This document shows positions 12,386-25,085 of a DNA stretch of 64,000 bases, in pieces. The notes under the pieces were generated by a model. That model worked only from the letters and a program-made list of their open reading frames with translations. It did not search any database and had not been told where the DNA came from. Position 1 is the stretch's first letter. Each line of letters opens with the position of its first letter. A program made the position numbers and the translations under genes. The DNA is from Paralichthys olivaceus (taxonomy: Eukaryota; Chordata; Actinopteri; Pleuronectiformes; Paralichthyidae). The DNA is taken from positions 26,850,501 to 26,914,500 of the forward strand of contig NC_091093.1 of NCBI RefSeq assembly GCF_024713975.1, read 5' to 3'.

Positions 12386-13689
12386 ATCCTCTTTCATATG
12401 TGCTCAGGCAGGTGAGGTTGATGCTGTTGGGTGGTGGTGATGTAATCAGGTGTGTGACAGCAGGAGGTCGTTAGCAAACATGGCCGACCACTTGTTTTTT
12501 TTTTTTAAATCACTTTATTTTAAAACATGATGCTTATATTCATGATGAAATTCACACGTTTAAACGTTAAACTTCCTAATTGAAAAATCAAAATACGGGA
12601 TAAACTGAAGATCAGTGGCAGAACAGCTGATAGATGCGTCTCGTTGGACTTGTTTTCAAGTGTCAGACAAAGACGCTCATTAATGTTGTTACATAACTCC
12701 TCTAATCATTCTTTGAATCCTAATATTAGGGCTCCTCCCCAGATAATCTATCTGTGTTGGCCTAATCTATGGTCTGCTCATGTAAGCAAGTCTTCACCTA
12801 AAACGTGATGGTGTCACCGTGTACTTCAGCGTCTTATTATTATGTAAAGTGTGATAAAGCTGCAGAGTCATCTTCTAAACATAGAGAGCAGATCTGATCT
12901 GAGGCTCAACACCTTCACGCAGGTGTTACTGTCTCACAGGTCTGACAGTGAACATGATATGAGAGAGGATAAGAGTCAGACGTTACAATTATCTTTCTTT
13001 AAATTAGGATTTCAAGAGTAAAGGAACGGCAAAGTTATTTGTTTTAACACCAAAACAATTCAAAGTGCGTCACATAAAATATAAAAGTCATTGGATATTG
13101 TAAAAGTAAAATAAATCAATATAAAATAGAAGCATTTAGAGAGCAATTAACTTCATTAATTAATTATAAATAAAAAGATGAATTTGATTTATTTAAGCAA
13201 AATTTAATTTAGAGACATACAGAAATAGTTAATACATTAATTAGAAATAAACATTAAAAATATGAGTGCAGTGTAAGAGATTAGTAAATATTTGAATTAA
13301 TAAAAACGTAATGTTTCTAATAAAAATAAATCACATGCAAGTTTAGAGAGAAGGAGTGTCGGAACATTTATTATCAGCATCTCAGAGCTTTCACATATTG
13401 TTTGAGTGGATAATATATTTGATTTCAATAAATAATAAAGCAATAATCCTGTCACTCATCAGGGCCTTTTCGCTCATGATATATTAAAAGGAACCAGCAG
13501 CAAAAGTAAATTAAACCTGCATAAAACATGAAGAGGAGGTGAGACACATACCGGCCTGTTTGGTTTTGGTCTGAATCATAAACTGGTCTAAAAGCTTTTT
13601 TTTTTTTTTTTTATCTGCATCAGTTATAGACTGCACTGCCATTTCTTTAAATTCTACATATAAACCCGACAGCCATGATGTCACATACG
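10141..13689. other. intergenic, microsatellites and AT-rich DNA, no gene seen
   Basis: A short CAG run lies at 10828-10852. CA repeats at 12179-12210 and TG repeats at 12335-12383 create the only lengthy low-complexity ORFs. 13000-13460 is very AT-rich and 13597-13612 is a T homopolymer. 10860-11060 is GC-richer and repeat-free but carries no specific signal. No exon-like structure was found. Confidence 0.45.
12179..12383. repeat. paired CA and TG microsatellites
   Basis: A (CA)n tract at 12179-12210 and a (TG)n tract at 12335-12383 flank about 125 bp of unique DNA. Because CA and TG are complementary, the single strand could fold into a hairpin with that unique loop. Confidence 0.85.
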
Positions 13690-14100
13690 TCACAAACTGA
13701 CAAAGAACCGGTCCTGTGGGTTCTTTCCATGCCTGGGTGGTTCCGCTCCTGTTTGCCAAATCTGGGCCACAAGTAAGCCATAACAATACCGCACGTCAAC
13801 CAAAGGTGGCCTGGATTTCATATCCAGATTACACCAGAAAGCACCGCACGCTTTCCAGAGAGGCCCACGTCGACCCCAGCGTCATCCAGACCGAGTTTGG
13901 CAGGTCACCATTTTGGGGTTTTCGAGGACCTAAAACCAAAGAACTTTGGAAACGCCTCTGGCTTTGTTTTAACCCAGTGAAGCCGACTCCTCTGGTCTGC
14001 AAGTCAAATCTGTTGATGTATTCTGGCACAAGGAAATCATTCAATCACCAATCAACAGAAAGTAATTCCCCCTATACACCAGAATAACCCCTGAAAGAAA
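13690..14100. repeat. probable decayed dispersed repeat
   Basis: Phrases such as 'gccaaatctgggccacaagt' and 'aaaggtggcctggattt' recall a TGGGCC/GGCCTGGA-rich dispersed sequence of fish genomes. A 123-codon ORF crosses it at 13716-14087 on the plus strand. It has no recognisable domain and is overlapped by a 71-codon ORF on the other strand, so I read it as chance within a repeat. Confidence 0.35.
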
Positions 14101-14194
14101 TAAAAAAGCTAAAAACACAATTATATTTATATCAAACTTAATAAAGAGAAAAAACCCACCCATCCATTATCCAGGGTTATTGAGGGGCTGCTTT

Positions 14195-14330
14195 ATCCAG
14201 TATTGAGCCCAATGACACTTCAGCTCATGGAACAGGGGAGACTGGGATGGAACCATTTACCCTCTGGATGCCAATGGACGACCATTTCTACTTCCTGTGC
14301 CAGAGCATCGCTGATGACAGCAGTGTGCAC
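14195..14330 (-). repeat. tRNA-derived SINE fragment, minus orientation
   Basis: The reverse complement reads, in order, 'ctggcacaggaagtagaa', 'ggtcgtccattgg', 'tggttccatcccagt' and 'ctgaagtgtcattgggc'. It aligns step for step with the plus-strand copy at 61605-61780 ('gtggctcaggaggtagag', 'gagtcatccacta', 'tggttcgattcctg', 'ctgaagtgtccttagggc'). The B box is decayed here, so transcription by polymerase III is unlikely. Confidence 0.65.
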
Positions 14331-16639
14331 CCTGGACTGGTTAACAAAGAGATAACTTTACTTCCATACTGTTTTTTTCTGCTGCTTCCTGATTTGTGAT
14401 CTAATTCCCATGTTCCCTGTGGTGGAAACAGGCGAGCTGCAACTTCAGATCCATGACTGGACTCAAACTAGTTAATGTCACATGCAAATCCAAAACCTCC
14501 ACTCTTTTTATTCTTTATGTTGCAGTTTATTCTGAAGGCCTATAACACTGAGCAAAGGCAAGATATCCATTCCTCGTCTAAAGTAAAAAAAACAAAATGG
14601 GTGTGAGAATAGTTTTCTGTCGGCCTTTATCCTTCATCCTCTGTTTGCTGGAGACAAAACCCCTCTGTGTCAGTAATCAGCGTGTAATTGGGTGAAGTCG
14701 AGCAGAAACTCTGACTGGAGAAGACTAATTAACTGGTAAATCTTACAAAGGTCAACAGTGTGTTGGCCAAGGATGAGGAGAGTAGCCACCATATGGCTGA
14801 AGATGCCCAGAAGAAGTGTGTCTTCACTGCTCTTTTAATCTTTTGAGCTAATTGTGTTTCTTCCCCCCTCAGCCTCCCGTCGACCGCGGCCGATGCTGCA
14901 GACAAAATGTGCTCAAACTCTAATCTACTTAACTGCTTTACACTTTGTTTTTTCCAAATATGGTCGGGCCTTGTTATTGTGGATCTGAAACTCGCTGACG
15001 GTAATTTAATTTGGTTCTTTTTGTTGTTTATCAGAGATGAAACAGTTGGAGCCAGATGAACAGTCAGGACAGATGTTTTAATTTCTTTAGACAGATTATA
15101 CAGATGTAGATTAATACAAGATCATTCGTTTGTTTGATTATTAAAACTAACCCTGAAGGTATGAAATGGTCAATTAAAGGTGCAATGTTTTCTATTTTCT
15201 CATCACGATAAAGTTTAAAAACTGACGAGTCCAGAAGGTGAGAAGTTTCTGAACAGAGGGCGACTCCACAGGTTGCTTCTATACAAGTCTCTGAGGAAAT
15301 GACTCTACTGTTCACTTCATTTATAACATTTTCCTCTGGAGTTTCTGTCTCAGTCTCTAGTTTCACGTCTTCATCAATGCAGCTGAGGTTAATTTTGTAA
15401 ATTATGATCTGTCTTCTGGTTTCAGAAAACCAAGATGGCACAGGAAAGAAGTCTTTATCCACAGTGAGACAGGTTTGGTTGTCTCTTGCCTGTCCGTCTT
15501 ATGTGTCTGGTGACAATCAGTTTTCCTCTTGAGGTCTTGTATCATGTTGTATCACATCATATTGTTTCACATTGTATCGTATTATATTGTATCATATCGT
15601 GTGATATCAAATAATAGCAATATCACACTTGACACACTTTGATTTAAGAAATACTGATGTTCAAATTCCCGCTACTGTTCCCCAACCAAAAGAACTATAT
15701 CATGGTAAATTGACTAGTCAGTATATGAACTCATTATATTTCCTCTTTGTTTTGTGTTATGTTAAAACCAGCCCATAATTAATGAGTCTTTAAACGAGCC
15801 TGTTACTGTATGAGGTCATTAAAAAAAACCAAATAGCTTCAATTCAAACAAAGGACGTGACCTCTGTGTCCTCGACCGTGTGCTGTGTTCCTGTAATCAC
15901 CAACTGTACAGATCTACTGACCTTTTCTGTCTGTGGGCCCTTTGTTTCTGCTCCACAGATGCTTTCAGCAACGACCACCACCATGTACCTGCCCAGAACC
16001 CAGAGGGGATTACAGGATAGTGACGAGCTGGTGGAGCACATGGAGACATATTCTTCTGTCATTGTTGAATTTGTCTCTTTCATGAGGCCAGAACACGTCA
16101 GATGGATGCAAGTGTTCACATGTCTTAGATCAGTGATTAGTGCAGTGACTGACAAACACAGAGCAAACTGTAAACCACGCAGAGTCAGTGCAGATGCCGG
16201 CGCGCAGATTGTCCCAAACAACAGTTCATTCTCTTTAACCACTCAACTGTGCCAAGAAACAAATGATGAAAAGTTGCACGAGGGCGTCAGACCATCAGAG
16301 GATGATCGTCATTAGAAACAGAAGCGTTGGTGGACACCTGCGTTTAAATTTCAGAACGGGAGCTTTTCTGGTTTCACTCTTTTCACAATCATGACAGGAA
16401 AGATTATTTTTAATGGCTTGTTTGTTTTAATCTCAGCAATGATGTGCTGTGCTTTTCATTTAGCCCCAAATCATCTGAGGTTTTAGTGAAAAGGTCCATT
16501 TTATTTAAATGTGATTACCTGCATGTTTCCCCGACTGTTTTTAGTGCAGCTCCTGTTTGCTGAATCTAAAACTGCTCCTTCTCTACAGTAAATATCACAT
16601 GCAGGACGTCTCCAGCTTCTCAATAATAGACGTTAAACA
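14331..16639. other. intergenic, no gene seen
   Basis: 15534-15610 is a degenerate tandem array of roughly 10-bp 'ttgtatcaca'-like units. 15844-16315 carries open frames of 132 and 152 codons on opposite strands; neither has a recognisable domain, and the overlap suggests a decayed repeat or chance. The rest shows nothing. Confidence 0.4.
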
Positions 16640-16990
16640 TGTCATGAAGGCTCTAAATTGATGGCAGCCAAAACATCAGCCATTCAAAACTCTATTATTC
16701 CCTCTGTGAGAAGAGGGAAGCGGATGATTTCTAGTTTGTCGAGGAGAAAAAAGAGCAAAATAGGAGTTAATAGGCAGCTCCTCTGCAAACACTGGGAGTC
16801 ATTATGAATGGGAGGCAATCATACAGATCAAATATACAGACGGGGGAAATGGAGCTGGAATTAGGAGGCAAAAGGGAGCGAGAGGAGGGAAAATACAAAT
16901 TGAAGAGGAGGGTAAATATAATAATATGCTCCTCGTGTAATCATTCCTTTAAATGCAGATACCGAAGAGGAGTGTTGACGGACGGACGCC
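16640..16990. promoter_or_regulatory. candidate conserved element upstream of nr2e3
   Basis: Purine-rich but non-repetitive sequence 0.6-1 kb upstream of the nr2e3 start codon, with 'ggagttaatagg', 'gtcattatgaatggg' and 'tgtaatcattcc'. It lacks any gene-like ORF. A role as an nr2e3 enhancer is a positional inference. Confidence 0.3.
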
Positions 16991-17230
16991 CTCGTGGACA
17001 GAGGAGACGCAGGGACACGGAGCAGGATGGGAACTGGTCTAAAGTTACAGAACTTCAGGAGTCATCACTGCTGCAGCTTTTTCTTTTTCCACGACTCTTT
17101 GTTTAGTGTGCAGACCCCTGGTCCGAGCTGCACCAATGTTCCGGACCAATGTGACTGATTGATCCAGTAGATGAACAGTAAAGATTAAGAGGATGACAAA
17201 TAAGCGTGCTGCTTACACAGCGCTTGAGGC

Positions 17231-17236
17231 TAATCC
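17231..17236 (+). promoter_or_regulatory. CRX/OTX-type site TAATCC upstream of nr2e3
   Basis: TAATCC, the core recognised by K50 homeodomain proteins such as CRX and OTX2, lies 365 bp before the nr2e3 ATG; a GATTA word is nearby at 17182. CRX/OTX control of nr2e3 is known in vertebrate photoreceptors, but a six-base word is weak evidence alone. Confidence 0.3.
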
Positions 17237-17595
17237 TCCCCCTCCACCCCCTGGACTCCCTTTTGAGGAGCTGCCACCGAGGAGCACCCACAGACAGAGA
17301 CCGACCCCGGCGGCCAGAGGGAAGACACGCAACCTATTGACGTGCAGCAAGTGTCAGCCCGAGCTCATGGCAGGACCCCAGCCCATCTGCATCCCCACAG
17401 CAGAGCCTGCAACACAGTAGAGCCTCAACCTGCCATCTGTCCACTGGGGACCTCTGGACAACCTGCAGATACACAACTTTTTGTGTAGTGCTTCTGAAAG
17501 GAACTTGAACTTTTTGTGCTGGACGTTGCATCAAGAGGACACAAAGTTTCCCATCTACGGTCGTCATCAGTGGAGGAGACGTTTTCCAGTGAGAG

Positions 17596-20500
17596 ATGAT
17601 GGAGGATCACCTGTCGAAGATCCCCATGATGCCGTCTTCCTCTCCCTCCGACTCGTCTGCCAGCGGCGGGAGCGATGACAGCAGAGGAGGTAAGAGCTCC
17701 ACACGTCCACACACAGCAACAGGTGACGCCTCAAAGATGGGAAAAGAGTTTGAACTTGGAAAAAAGATGCAAGAGAAAATGTTTTATGAAGCTTTTTGCG
17801 TCCAATGTCTTAATTTTTCTGTTTTGATATCAGATGTCTCAGATCACAAAATGGTTTTAGGCTTTAATATTTAACTCAAATAAAAAAAACATTTTGTTGT
17901 TTTTATCAAATTAAATCAAATAAACACACAAACTACATTCCTCAAATATAAATATGCTTAATTAAAGCAGAAAAATGTCCAAATGAATATTTGTTATGTA
18001 ACTGTGAGCAGTTCATTTTAATTAATGGGTTTATTCAGATTCATTTCAGGATCCGTGCATCGCTTGTTTTAGTTGTTAATCTGCCTCCAGCCATGTTTTT
18101 TTATTTTTTTATCATAATCATCCACCGAATGAGATTTTAGGACCTAAGCTGCTGCTGCAATATGGGCTGGTGTGCTTTTGTCAGGCTGCTGAGCCTCATG
18201 CAGACTGAGCTGACGGTGCAGATGGCAGGCACACGTATGAAACAATACCAGGCACTAACCGCCCGGCCCTGTGTCACTGTGTTTGACTCGCAGCCAAGAG
18301 TCCGGCCCCTGGAAAAGCTCTGAGCCCGGCCCTGGTCTGCAAAGTGTGCGGCGACACCAGCAGCGGGAAACACTACGGCATCTACGCCTGCAACGGCTGC
18401 AGCGGCTTCTTCAAACGCAGCGTGAGGAGGAGGCTCATTTACAGGCAAGAGAAAACTGTCCTGCTGGGACGACCATGTTTGGAGGTGCATTGTGGGAAAT
18501 GATTGGGAAAAAAAAAAGAGCAAAAATACAGGTTTTTATCCAACAAATACTCTCGGCCATTAACTTAAGTTAGAAAATCCACAACTTTACATATTATAAC
18601 AATCTCATTATAACAAACTAAGTGTTAAAGACACAGTTTATGCTTATATTAAATATAATGAGATATATTAACATACATTCATTATTGGAAATTAAATGTA
18701 TATATTGATTCTGCTGTTTAAAAATGTGATGTTAAAGACACAATTTGTCATTTTTGACCACAGAAAATTACATGTATTTTTAGATATCACCTTACAGCTG
18801 GACCTCTAAATGCAAAATGTGTGAAAGAAATCATGAATTGATTCATTCATTATTCACTGCATGTGTGTATTAACAAACCTGTGATTGGATTTGGTAAAAA
18901 AAAAAAAAAGAAATCTGTTTCTTTTCTAGCTTTAGGAATGTGTTCCAAGTGTGGATGTGATAAATGTTGAGTTTTACCTTCTTGTACCTGGATTTTCCCC
19001 GTAGACACTTTTTATTTTCATATAAATAGGAGTATATTTCATATTTTCTAATCTAAATTTGTATTTTATTATAAATGTGTGTAAATTAAACAATTATACA
19101 TTGTCCTCACTCGTTAACATCTTGTACTGTGTGTCAACAGGTGCCAGGCCGGTACAGGCATGTGTGCAGTGGATAAAGCTCATCGTAACCAGTGCCAGGC
19201 CTGTCGGCTGAAGAAGTGCCTGCAGGCCGGCATGAACAAGGACGGTGAGTGTGTGGAAATATTCTCCGTGATGAGTTAAAGCTGGAAACATTGACTCTCG
19301 GTGTCAGAGATATAAAAGTGTGTGAGGTCAGAATCTGAACAGCTGATCTTCTCTTTTCAGCCGTGCAGAACGAGCGTCAGCCCCGCAGCACAGCTCAGGT
19401 CCGCCTGGACTCCATCGACGTGGACCCTGACAAGGAACACCTGGCCACCACCCGGGAGCCCACCTCATCTTCCTCATCCTCCTCTTCCTCCTCCTCCAGT
19501 GTCATCACGTGGCCCCACATCACCTCCTCCATGTCCATCACCTCCTCTGTGGCCCCCCAGCGCTGCATCAGTCCCCAGAACAACCACCGCTTCATGGCCA
19601 GCCTCATGACGGCCGAAACCTGCGCCAAGCTGGAGCCCGAGGACGGTGAGGGGGGTTTGTTATCTGACACTGTGCCTGGAAATTACCCTCAGACCAGATT
19701 AAACTCAAAAACAAATGCTGTAGATTCAATGTGCTGCTTCATCAAGCCAAGATTTGATGTTGACACGTTCAGGGCCGCAGCATTTAGAGGATATTTAATC
19801 CACGCCATTTGAAATTGGCTGTTTTGTGTAATTGCACAAATGTAAAAGCTACAACAGAAACAGTCCATCGAACAGAAAGACACAAAACTACAGGAGGCTC
19901 TAGAAGAATGTCCCTGAATGAACTTTGGTTTTATCAAATCTGTGACTGACCCAAGATCAGAATCTGTTGATTTTACCATTTTGTAATGTAATGTACTATT
20001 TAGAAAAATCATTTTGGGAATTTAATCCCTTCTTTACAAATATCTCTATTAGGATTTGAGCTGATTGATCAAACCTGAACACAACAAAACTACCTGGAGA
20101 TGGGATGAGTCCATTAACTAATGAAGTTCCTCTGCAGCCTCGTTTCTAACCTCATCTTTTCCGTTTCAGTTGACGAAAACATCGACGTAACCAGCAACGA
20201 GCCGGAGAGAGCGTCCTCCGAGTATCACATGGCTCTGTATCCATCCAGCTCTGAAAACGTGTACGAGACCTCGGCCAGGCTTCTCTTCATGTCGGTGAAA
20301 TGGGCCAAAAACCTGCCGGTGTTTTCCAACCTGCCCTTCAGAGACCAGGTAAAGAGACAGTGACTCTCTTGTTTGCATTTTCACTTTGCAGACCAATTTT
20401 AATGGAATCCCTCTTCATGCGTTTCAAAATTATAGAAACTAAATCAAAAGTAGTAGTTTCAAAATCTTTACTAGAGTTAAAAAATAAATTGTAAAGGTAA

Positions 20501-22142
20501 AAGCTCATTCAATATTTATTTCTTGTTCTTCTTGTCTAAAAATAAAGAAAATTTTAAATAAAAATACTTTAAAGGTGAGGGAAAAGGTTAAAATAATAAT
20601 TTTCTAAAAACGAGGATTCGCCTCTCGGCTCCTGAAAAGTCTTCATCTCCTCCTCCTCCTCCTCCTCCAGGTGATCCTGCTGGAGGAGGCGTGGAGCGAG
20701 CTCTTCCTGCTCTGCGCCATCCAGTGGTCGCTGCCACTGGACAGCTGCCCGCTGCTCTCCCTGCCCGACCTTTGCCCCGGCATGCAGGGGAAAACCAGCT
20801 ACACCAGCCTGGACCTGCGCCTCCTGCAGGAGGTCTTCAGCCGCTTCAAGGCCCTCGCTGTCGACCCCACGGAGTTTGCCTGCCTCAAGGCCATCGTGCT
20901 CTTCAAGCCAGGTGAGGAACTTTTACTGCAAACAGAGCAAACATCCACATCATCCAGTCTAGTTCAATACCAGTGATTATCCTTAAATTGAATTCTGAAT
21001 AATATTATGTCTGATTTCTTTTTTTATATTTTATTAAAATTCCTATTTTAACAAAAGAGAAATATGTCCCGAAATGATAATTTGTTTTATAATATTATTT
21101 TCCTCTCGCAGCATAGCCTAATTTATACTTTTATAATTCAGTTGTCAGTATGAATATGAACAAGTGGAATCATGTGGACAGAGTTTCAGATCACAGTACC
21201 AGTATTTGTATTTGACTCATGTCGGTGTTTTTCTTTCTCGTCTGCAGAGACTCGAGGTTTGAAGGATCCAGAGCAGGTGGAGAATCTGCAGGATCAGTCT
21301 CAGGTGATGCTGGGACAACACATCCGCTCACACTACCCCAGTCAACCAGCCAGGTAACGTCCTGCCTCCTCACATCACGGCCTGTTTTCTCTGTCGTCCA
21401 AGAGTCAATTAGAGAACAAAACATTTCATAGACTTTTTGAGGTGAATAATCTTAAATATTCTCACATACTGTGAAATAAAACAGTACAGTTAAGTTAATT
21501 AAGCACTTAAAGAGGAATAGTTATAGATTCATAATGAGGCTAAATCAAACCTGCTCACGGCCACAAGAGGGAACCCAATACATGCAAATTATATATTATA
21601 TATATATAAAATCCTTTACATTTTCTGCATTATCAACTTATTTATCAAATCAAATTATTTATTTTGTCTTTAAATCTAAAATCTCTTAATTTTTGTGTTA
21701 AGACACTAAACACAAGGATTTGACTTTTCTGTACATGAGTTGGTTTGATGGAGATGTGAAAATAATCCTGTTCATTTTTCATAATCAATTAACGTAATCA
21801 ATCAATATTGAACAATTAAACGTATGACACTTAAATATAATATTTATAGATAAACAAGTTTGAATTTCAGCCAGAAGACACAATCCAATAAATGTGAGAC
21901 TAATGAATCATTCAGACTAGAACACATGTAAAATGATGTGAACGTATGTACCATCATCATGAATTGGTAGAGTGAGTGTATTTCATTTGAGTCTCTTGTG
22001 TGTGTTCAGGTTTGGGAAGCTGCTCCTCCTCCTCCCCTCCCTGCGCTTCGTGAATTCGGAGCGAATAGAGCTGCTGTTCTTCCACAGGACCATCGGAAAC
22101 ACTCCCATGGAGAAACTGCTGTGTGACATGTTCAAGAACTAA
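17596..22142 (+). CDS. nr2e3: Photoreceptor-specific nuclear receptor Nr2e3 (8 coding exons, 430 aa)
   Basis: Orphan nuclear receptor of rod photoreceptors that represses cone genes and, with CRX and NRL, activates rod genes. Exons: 17596-17689, 18294-18444, 19141-19244, 19361-19645, 20170-20348, 20671-20911, 21248-21353 and 22010-22142, in frame to TAA. The zinc-finger DNA-binding domain covers about residues 47-112 (CKVCGD, P-box [11 protein letters not shown], second finger to [14 protein letters not shown]). The hinge has a serine run; the ligand-binding domain runs from about 225 to 430 ([56 protein letters not shown]) and ends in [13 protein letters not shown], as in human NR2E3. The start is the first of two tandem ATGs opening the exon frame. 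Intron 2 begins with GC (TACAG|GCAAGA), while all others are GT-AG. stra6 follows 3 kb downstream in the same direction. Confidence 0.97.
19468..19502 (+). repeat. serine-coding TCC/TCT repeat in nr2e3 exon 4
   Basis: A run of TCC, TCA and TCT codons encodes about a dozen consecutive serines in the hinge of Nr2e3, where the human protein has an unrelated proline-rich segment. It is likely length-variable between species, with no effect on the two conserved domains. Confidence 0.8.
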
Positions 22143-24920
22143 AAACCGTCGTCCACAGACACTTGCAGTCGTCTGTACGGTCAAATCTACGGGTTTGAAG
22201 CAGCGATGTTCTGTAAACATATCAGAGATTCTGTGTGCTGTTGTTTTATTTTTTTTCCAAAAGGCCACTTTATTATTTGTTGTTTCCACATCAGGGGATT
22301 CACTTGTCATCATGCTTGCTGTCTATCTGTATCATATCTAGATTTGTGTCTGAGGTGACGTAGTGTTTCTTTATTTCTGTGTTTTTCACAGTTCAGAACC
22401 TTTATTTGTCTTGTGATAGATGGACGAACTATCCCTGCTGTCCTTAATGTTCTATTCATGTTGTCATGCCTTGATAAAGTCAAATTTGCTTTTAAGTGGT
22501 TTTTGGTTGTGTTTTTATACATTTCACAGGAGACGATATTACCTTTCACCGATGAATTCAAACAACCTCCAGGATTTAAATAAATACTAATAATTAAATT
22601 CAGTGTATGTAAGCGACAATACAAGTTAGCTGGGTCCTGCAGAGAAACAAACAGCGCCCTCCTCTGCATGTTTTACACACAAGCAAACACACAAATATAA
22701 TCCCTACACACAAAACCACTCTTCAATGCAAGTTACAGGTTTGTTTTCAGTTGATCAGTTTTATTGTTGGGATGATAAAGGCTCAATTTGGACAAGGGCC
22801 GTGTTCCAATTACTGTTTGGGACGATGTGGAGTTAATGGCCTGTTAAATTCTTTTCTAGGTCGCAAAACTCACGTCGTGTCTTTTAGTAAATAAATAAAT
22901 AGTCTGTGTAGTCGTCCAGTCAAGAGATGGATCGTCACAGTGGAGGAAAACAATGTTCTTGTTATCACAGACATGAAGCATTTTCATAAACAGGCCTACG
23001 TTAAAGTCACAGTTACACATCTGAAGTATTTAATAACAATTACCGAGCAGGAAATCTGCTTTTGTTTAACCAACAATGTGTAAAATGATCATATGAAACA
23101 ATTTTGCTGCTCAAAAATATCTTTTCTGTTTTTCGTGACGAGTAAATCATCTTCTTATTTGCTGGTTATTTAATTCTGACCTGTTTCTTCTGACCCCCCA
23201 AAAAGTTTTCCTTTTGATCTTAATTATATCTCATTATTTGAAGAAAAATAAGATGTTAGTAGAGGGAGACAGAAGTTTCAGGCTGGGATAAGAGCGATGC
23301 TGCTTCTCTGAGCAGCTGTCTGAGAAAACACAAAATAAAGTGATTCTCACTTTAAATTGAGATCTGAAGTAGAATTCTCTGGTTGAAGTCTCGTGTTGGT
23401 GCAACTCAACCCAAATGTCAGTTTGATAAGAGACGTCACTCAGTTTTATCTTCTGAGACGAACCATCAGAGGAGCAGAACGTCTGCTGCCTGTTACACAG
23501 ACATCAAGCATTTCTTCTACTGCAGCTGTGGTTGAAGTGCTGTCGTTGTTGTAAAATTTCACTTTTAATGTCGGAGCCAGGAATAGCGTTCAGCTCATGT
23601 GAAATGGCAGCAGCTGAGCATCGTGGATCCCGTGTGAGGCCTTGAAACGCCCTCGTGGTCAAGACCCGAAAAAAAACGGCCGTCCGTCATATGAGCGAGC
23701 TCATGCATCCAGATTAACCATTGAAAGATCCGCTGGTCAAATATTCTTCGCCCAACATTGTCACTAGAACATCTGGAGTCCAGCTCCACGCTCCGGTTTG
23801 GCACAGTTCTAGATCTGTGTTCGTCTGCATGACCAGTAAACTCTCCTGTTTTGTTTTTACTTTCATGAAATATACCGTTTGTTTTATCTCACGTGTCAAA
23901 TGTTCAACATTCTCATTTTGTCCTTTTCTTTTCTCTAATCTGTGCTCACACAAAGGTTTCCCCTGTTTTAACCAGAGATTTTCCTCTTCTTATGAGATTA
24001 GTCTCTTGAGTAACAGGCGGAGGGAGGCAAACAGGTTAACGCCACGCTGCAGTGTAGAAAAGTGACATTATTCAACAAGAAATCACACAGAGCTTTTACT
24101 GCAACATGAACACACCACATATTTCTGTTACAGTGAGGAAAGATGCCTCACTTCAGGAAACACACATGAATAAAATACAGTAGAAGTAAATGCTGATGAT
24201 TATGACACATAATGAACCTGATTTGATCGACAAATACAAATAACTTGAGTCTTTTGTTCAATCGGTTAATGAACAAAATAATTTAACCACTGTTGAGAAT
24301 TGATCAAATGTAAAATAATCAAAATACACGTGGAAAATACCAATTTGTTCTTTCATTCTACACAGGTGAAAATATCACAATGACGAGGAAAACATTTATT
24401 TTAAGATTAATTAGTTAAATCAAGTCAGATTTGAGACGGAAACACAGACATGTATGAACGATAAAAAAAAAATGCAATGCTGGAAATGGAATTTGTAGAA
24501 AAGACAAATGCAATAAATGGCAGAGAAGACAAGTTAAAACATCTGGGTTCACATCCCTCACTGTGTCTGCTACATATTCTGAATAAGACACAAAAGTGTG
24601 AGACCATTAAAACAAAATAAACTTATCAGACGCTCAATGTGCTGTTTGGCTTTGTAGTTGAAAATCTTTGTTCTTTGTAAAACCCTTTTTACTAAGTTTT
24701 ACTTTTATATTTATGCTTGATGGATAACAATCCAAACTTTTTCTCGGTGTTTCTACATCGAATTTGTCAGAAAGTTCACTTTTGCATTTGTGTTCATCGT
24801 TAACAGGACGACTTTCTTGACTTGACTCATACATGACCGCAATCAGTGAAAAGTGTTTCCAGAACAAATGATACTGTAGAAAGTTGTTTCCTCCTCCACC
24901 TCTCCTCAGTAGTGTTGAAC

Positions 24921-24967
24921 CTCTCCCTCTCTCTCTCTCTCTCTCCCTCTCCCTCTCTCTCTCTCTG
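24921..24967 (+). repeat. CT-rich tract in the stra6 5' region
   Basis: A nearly pure CT/CCT repeat about 200 bp upstream of the stra6 start codon. It could be a polypyrimidine tract, a promoter-associated GA/CT element or part of the 5' UTR. Confidence 0.7.
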
Positions 24968-25071
24968 AGCTGAAGTTAATCTGCTGTGATCGGTTGTTTC
25001 TCAGCTGAACTGGAATGTGATGAAGTTTGGTCCAAACTGTCCCGACGCGTTACAGCACCAGCGGATCACTG

Positions 25072-25085
25072 AGGTTACCTGACCT
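25072..25085 (+). promoter_or_regulatory. inverted nuclear-receptor half-sites in the stra6 leader
   Basis: AGGTTA-CC-TGACCT: one perfect and one near-perfect AGGTCA half-site facing each other with two bases between, about 80 bp before the stra6 ATG. stra6 is named for retinoic-acid induction, which makes the motif of interest. This spacing is not the classic DR5/DR2 retinoic-acid element. Confidence 0.25.

Noticed and set aside
13716..14087. 123-codon ORF
   Set aside because: It crosses repeat-like sequence and is overlapped by a minus-strand ORF; the product is not recognisable.
15844..16315. Opposed ORFs of 132 and 152 codons
   Set aside because: Both strands are open over the same bases, no domain or signal is recognisable, and no splice-bounded exon structure fits. 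More likely chance or an old repeat.
21582..21589. Octamer ATGCAAAT sites as POU-factor targets (also 14475, 27502, 62661)
   Set aside because: The word recurs several times in AT-rich DNA at about chance level; only the one inside the 41460-42120 block was kept as supporting detail.
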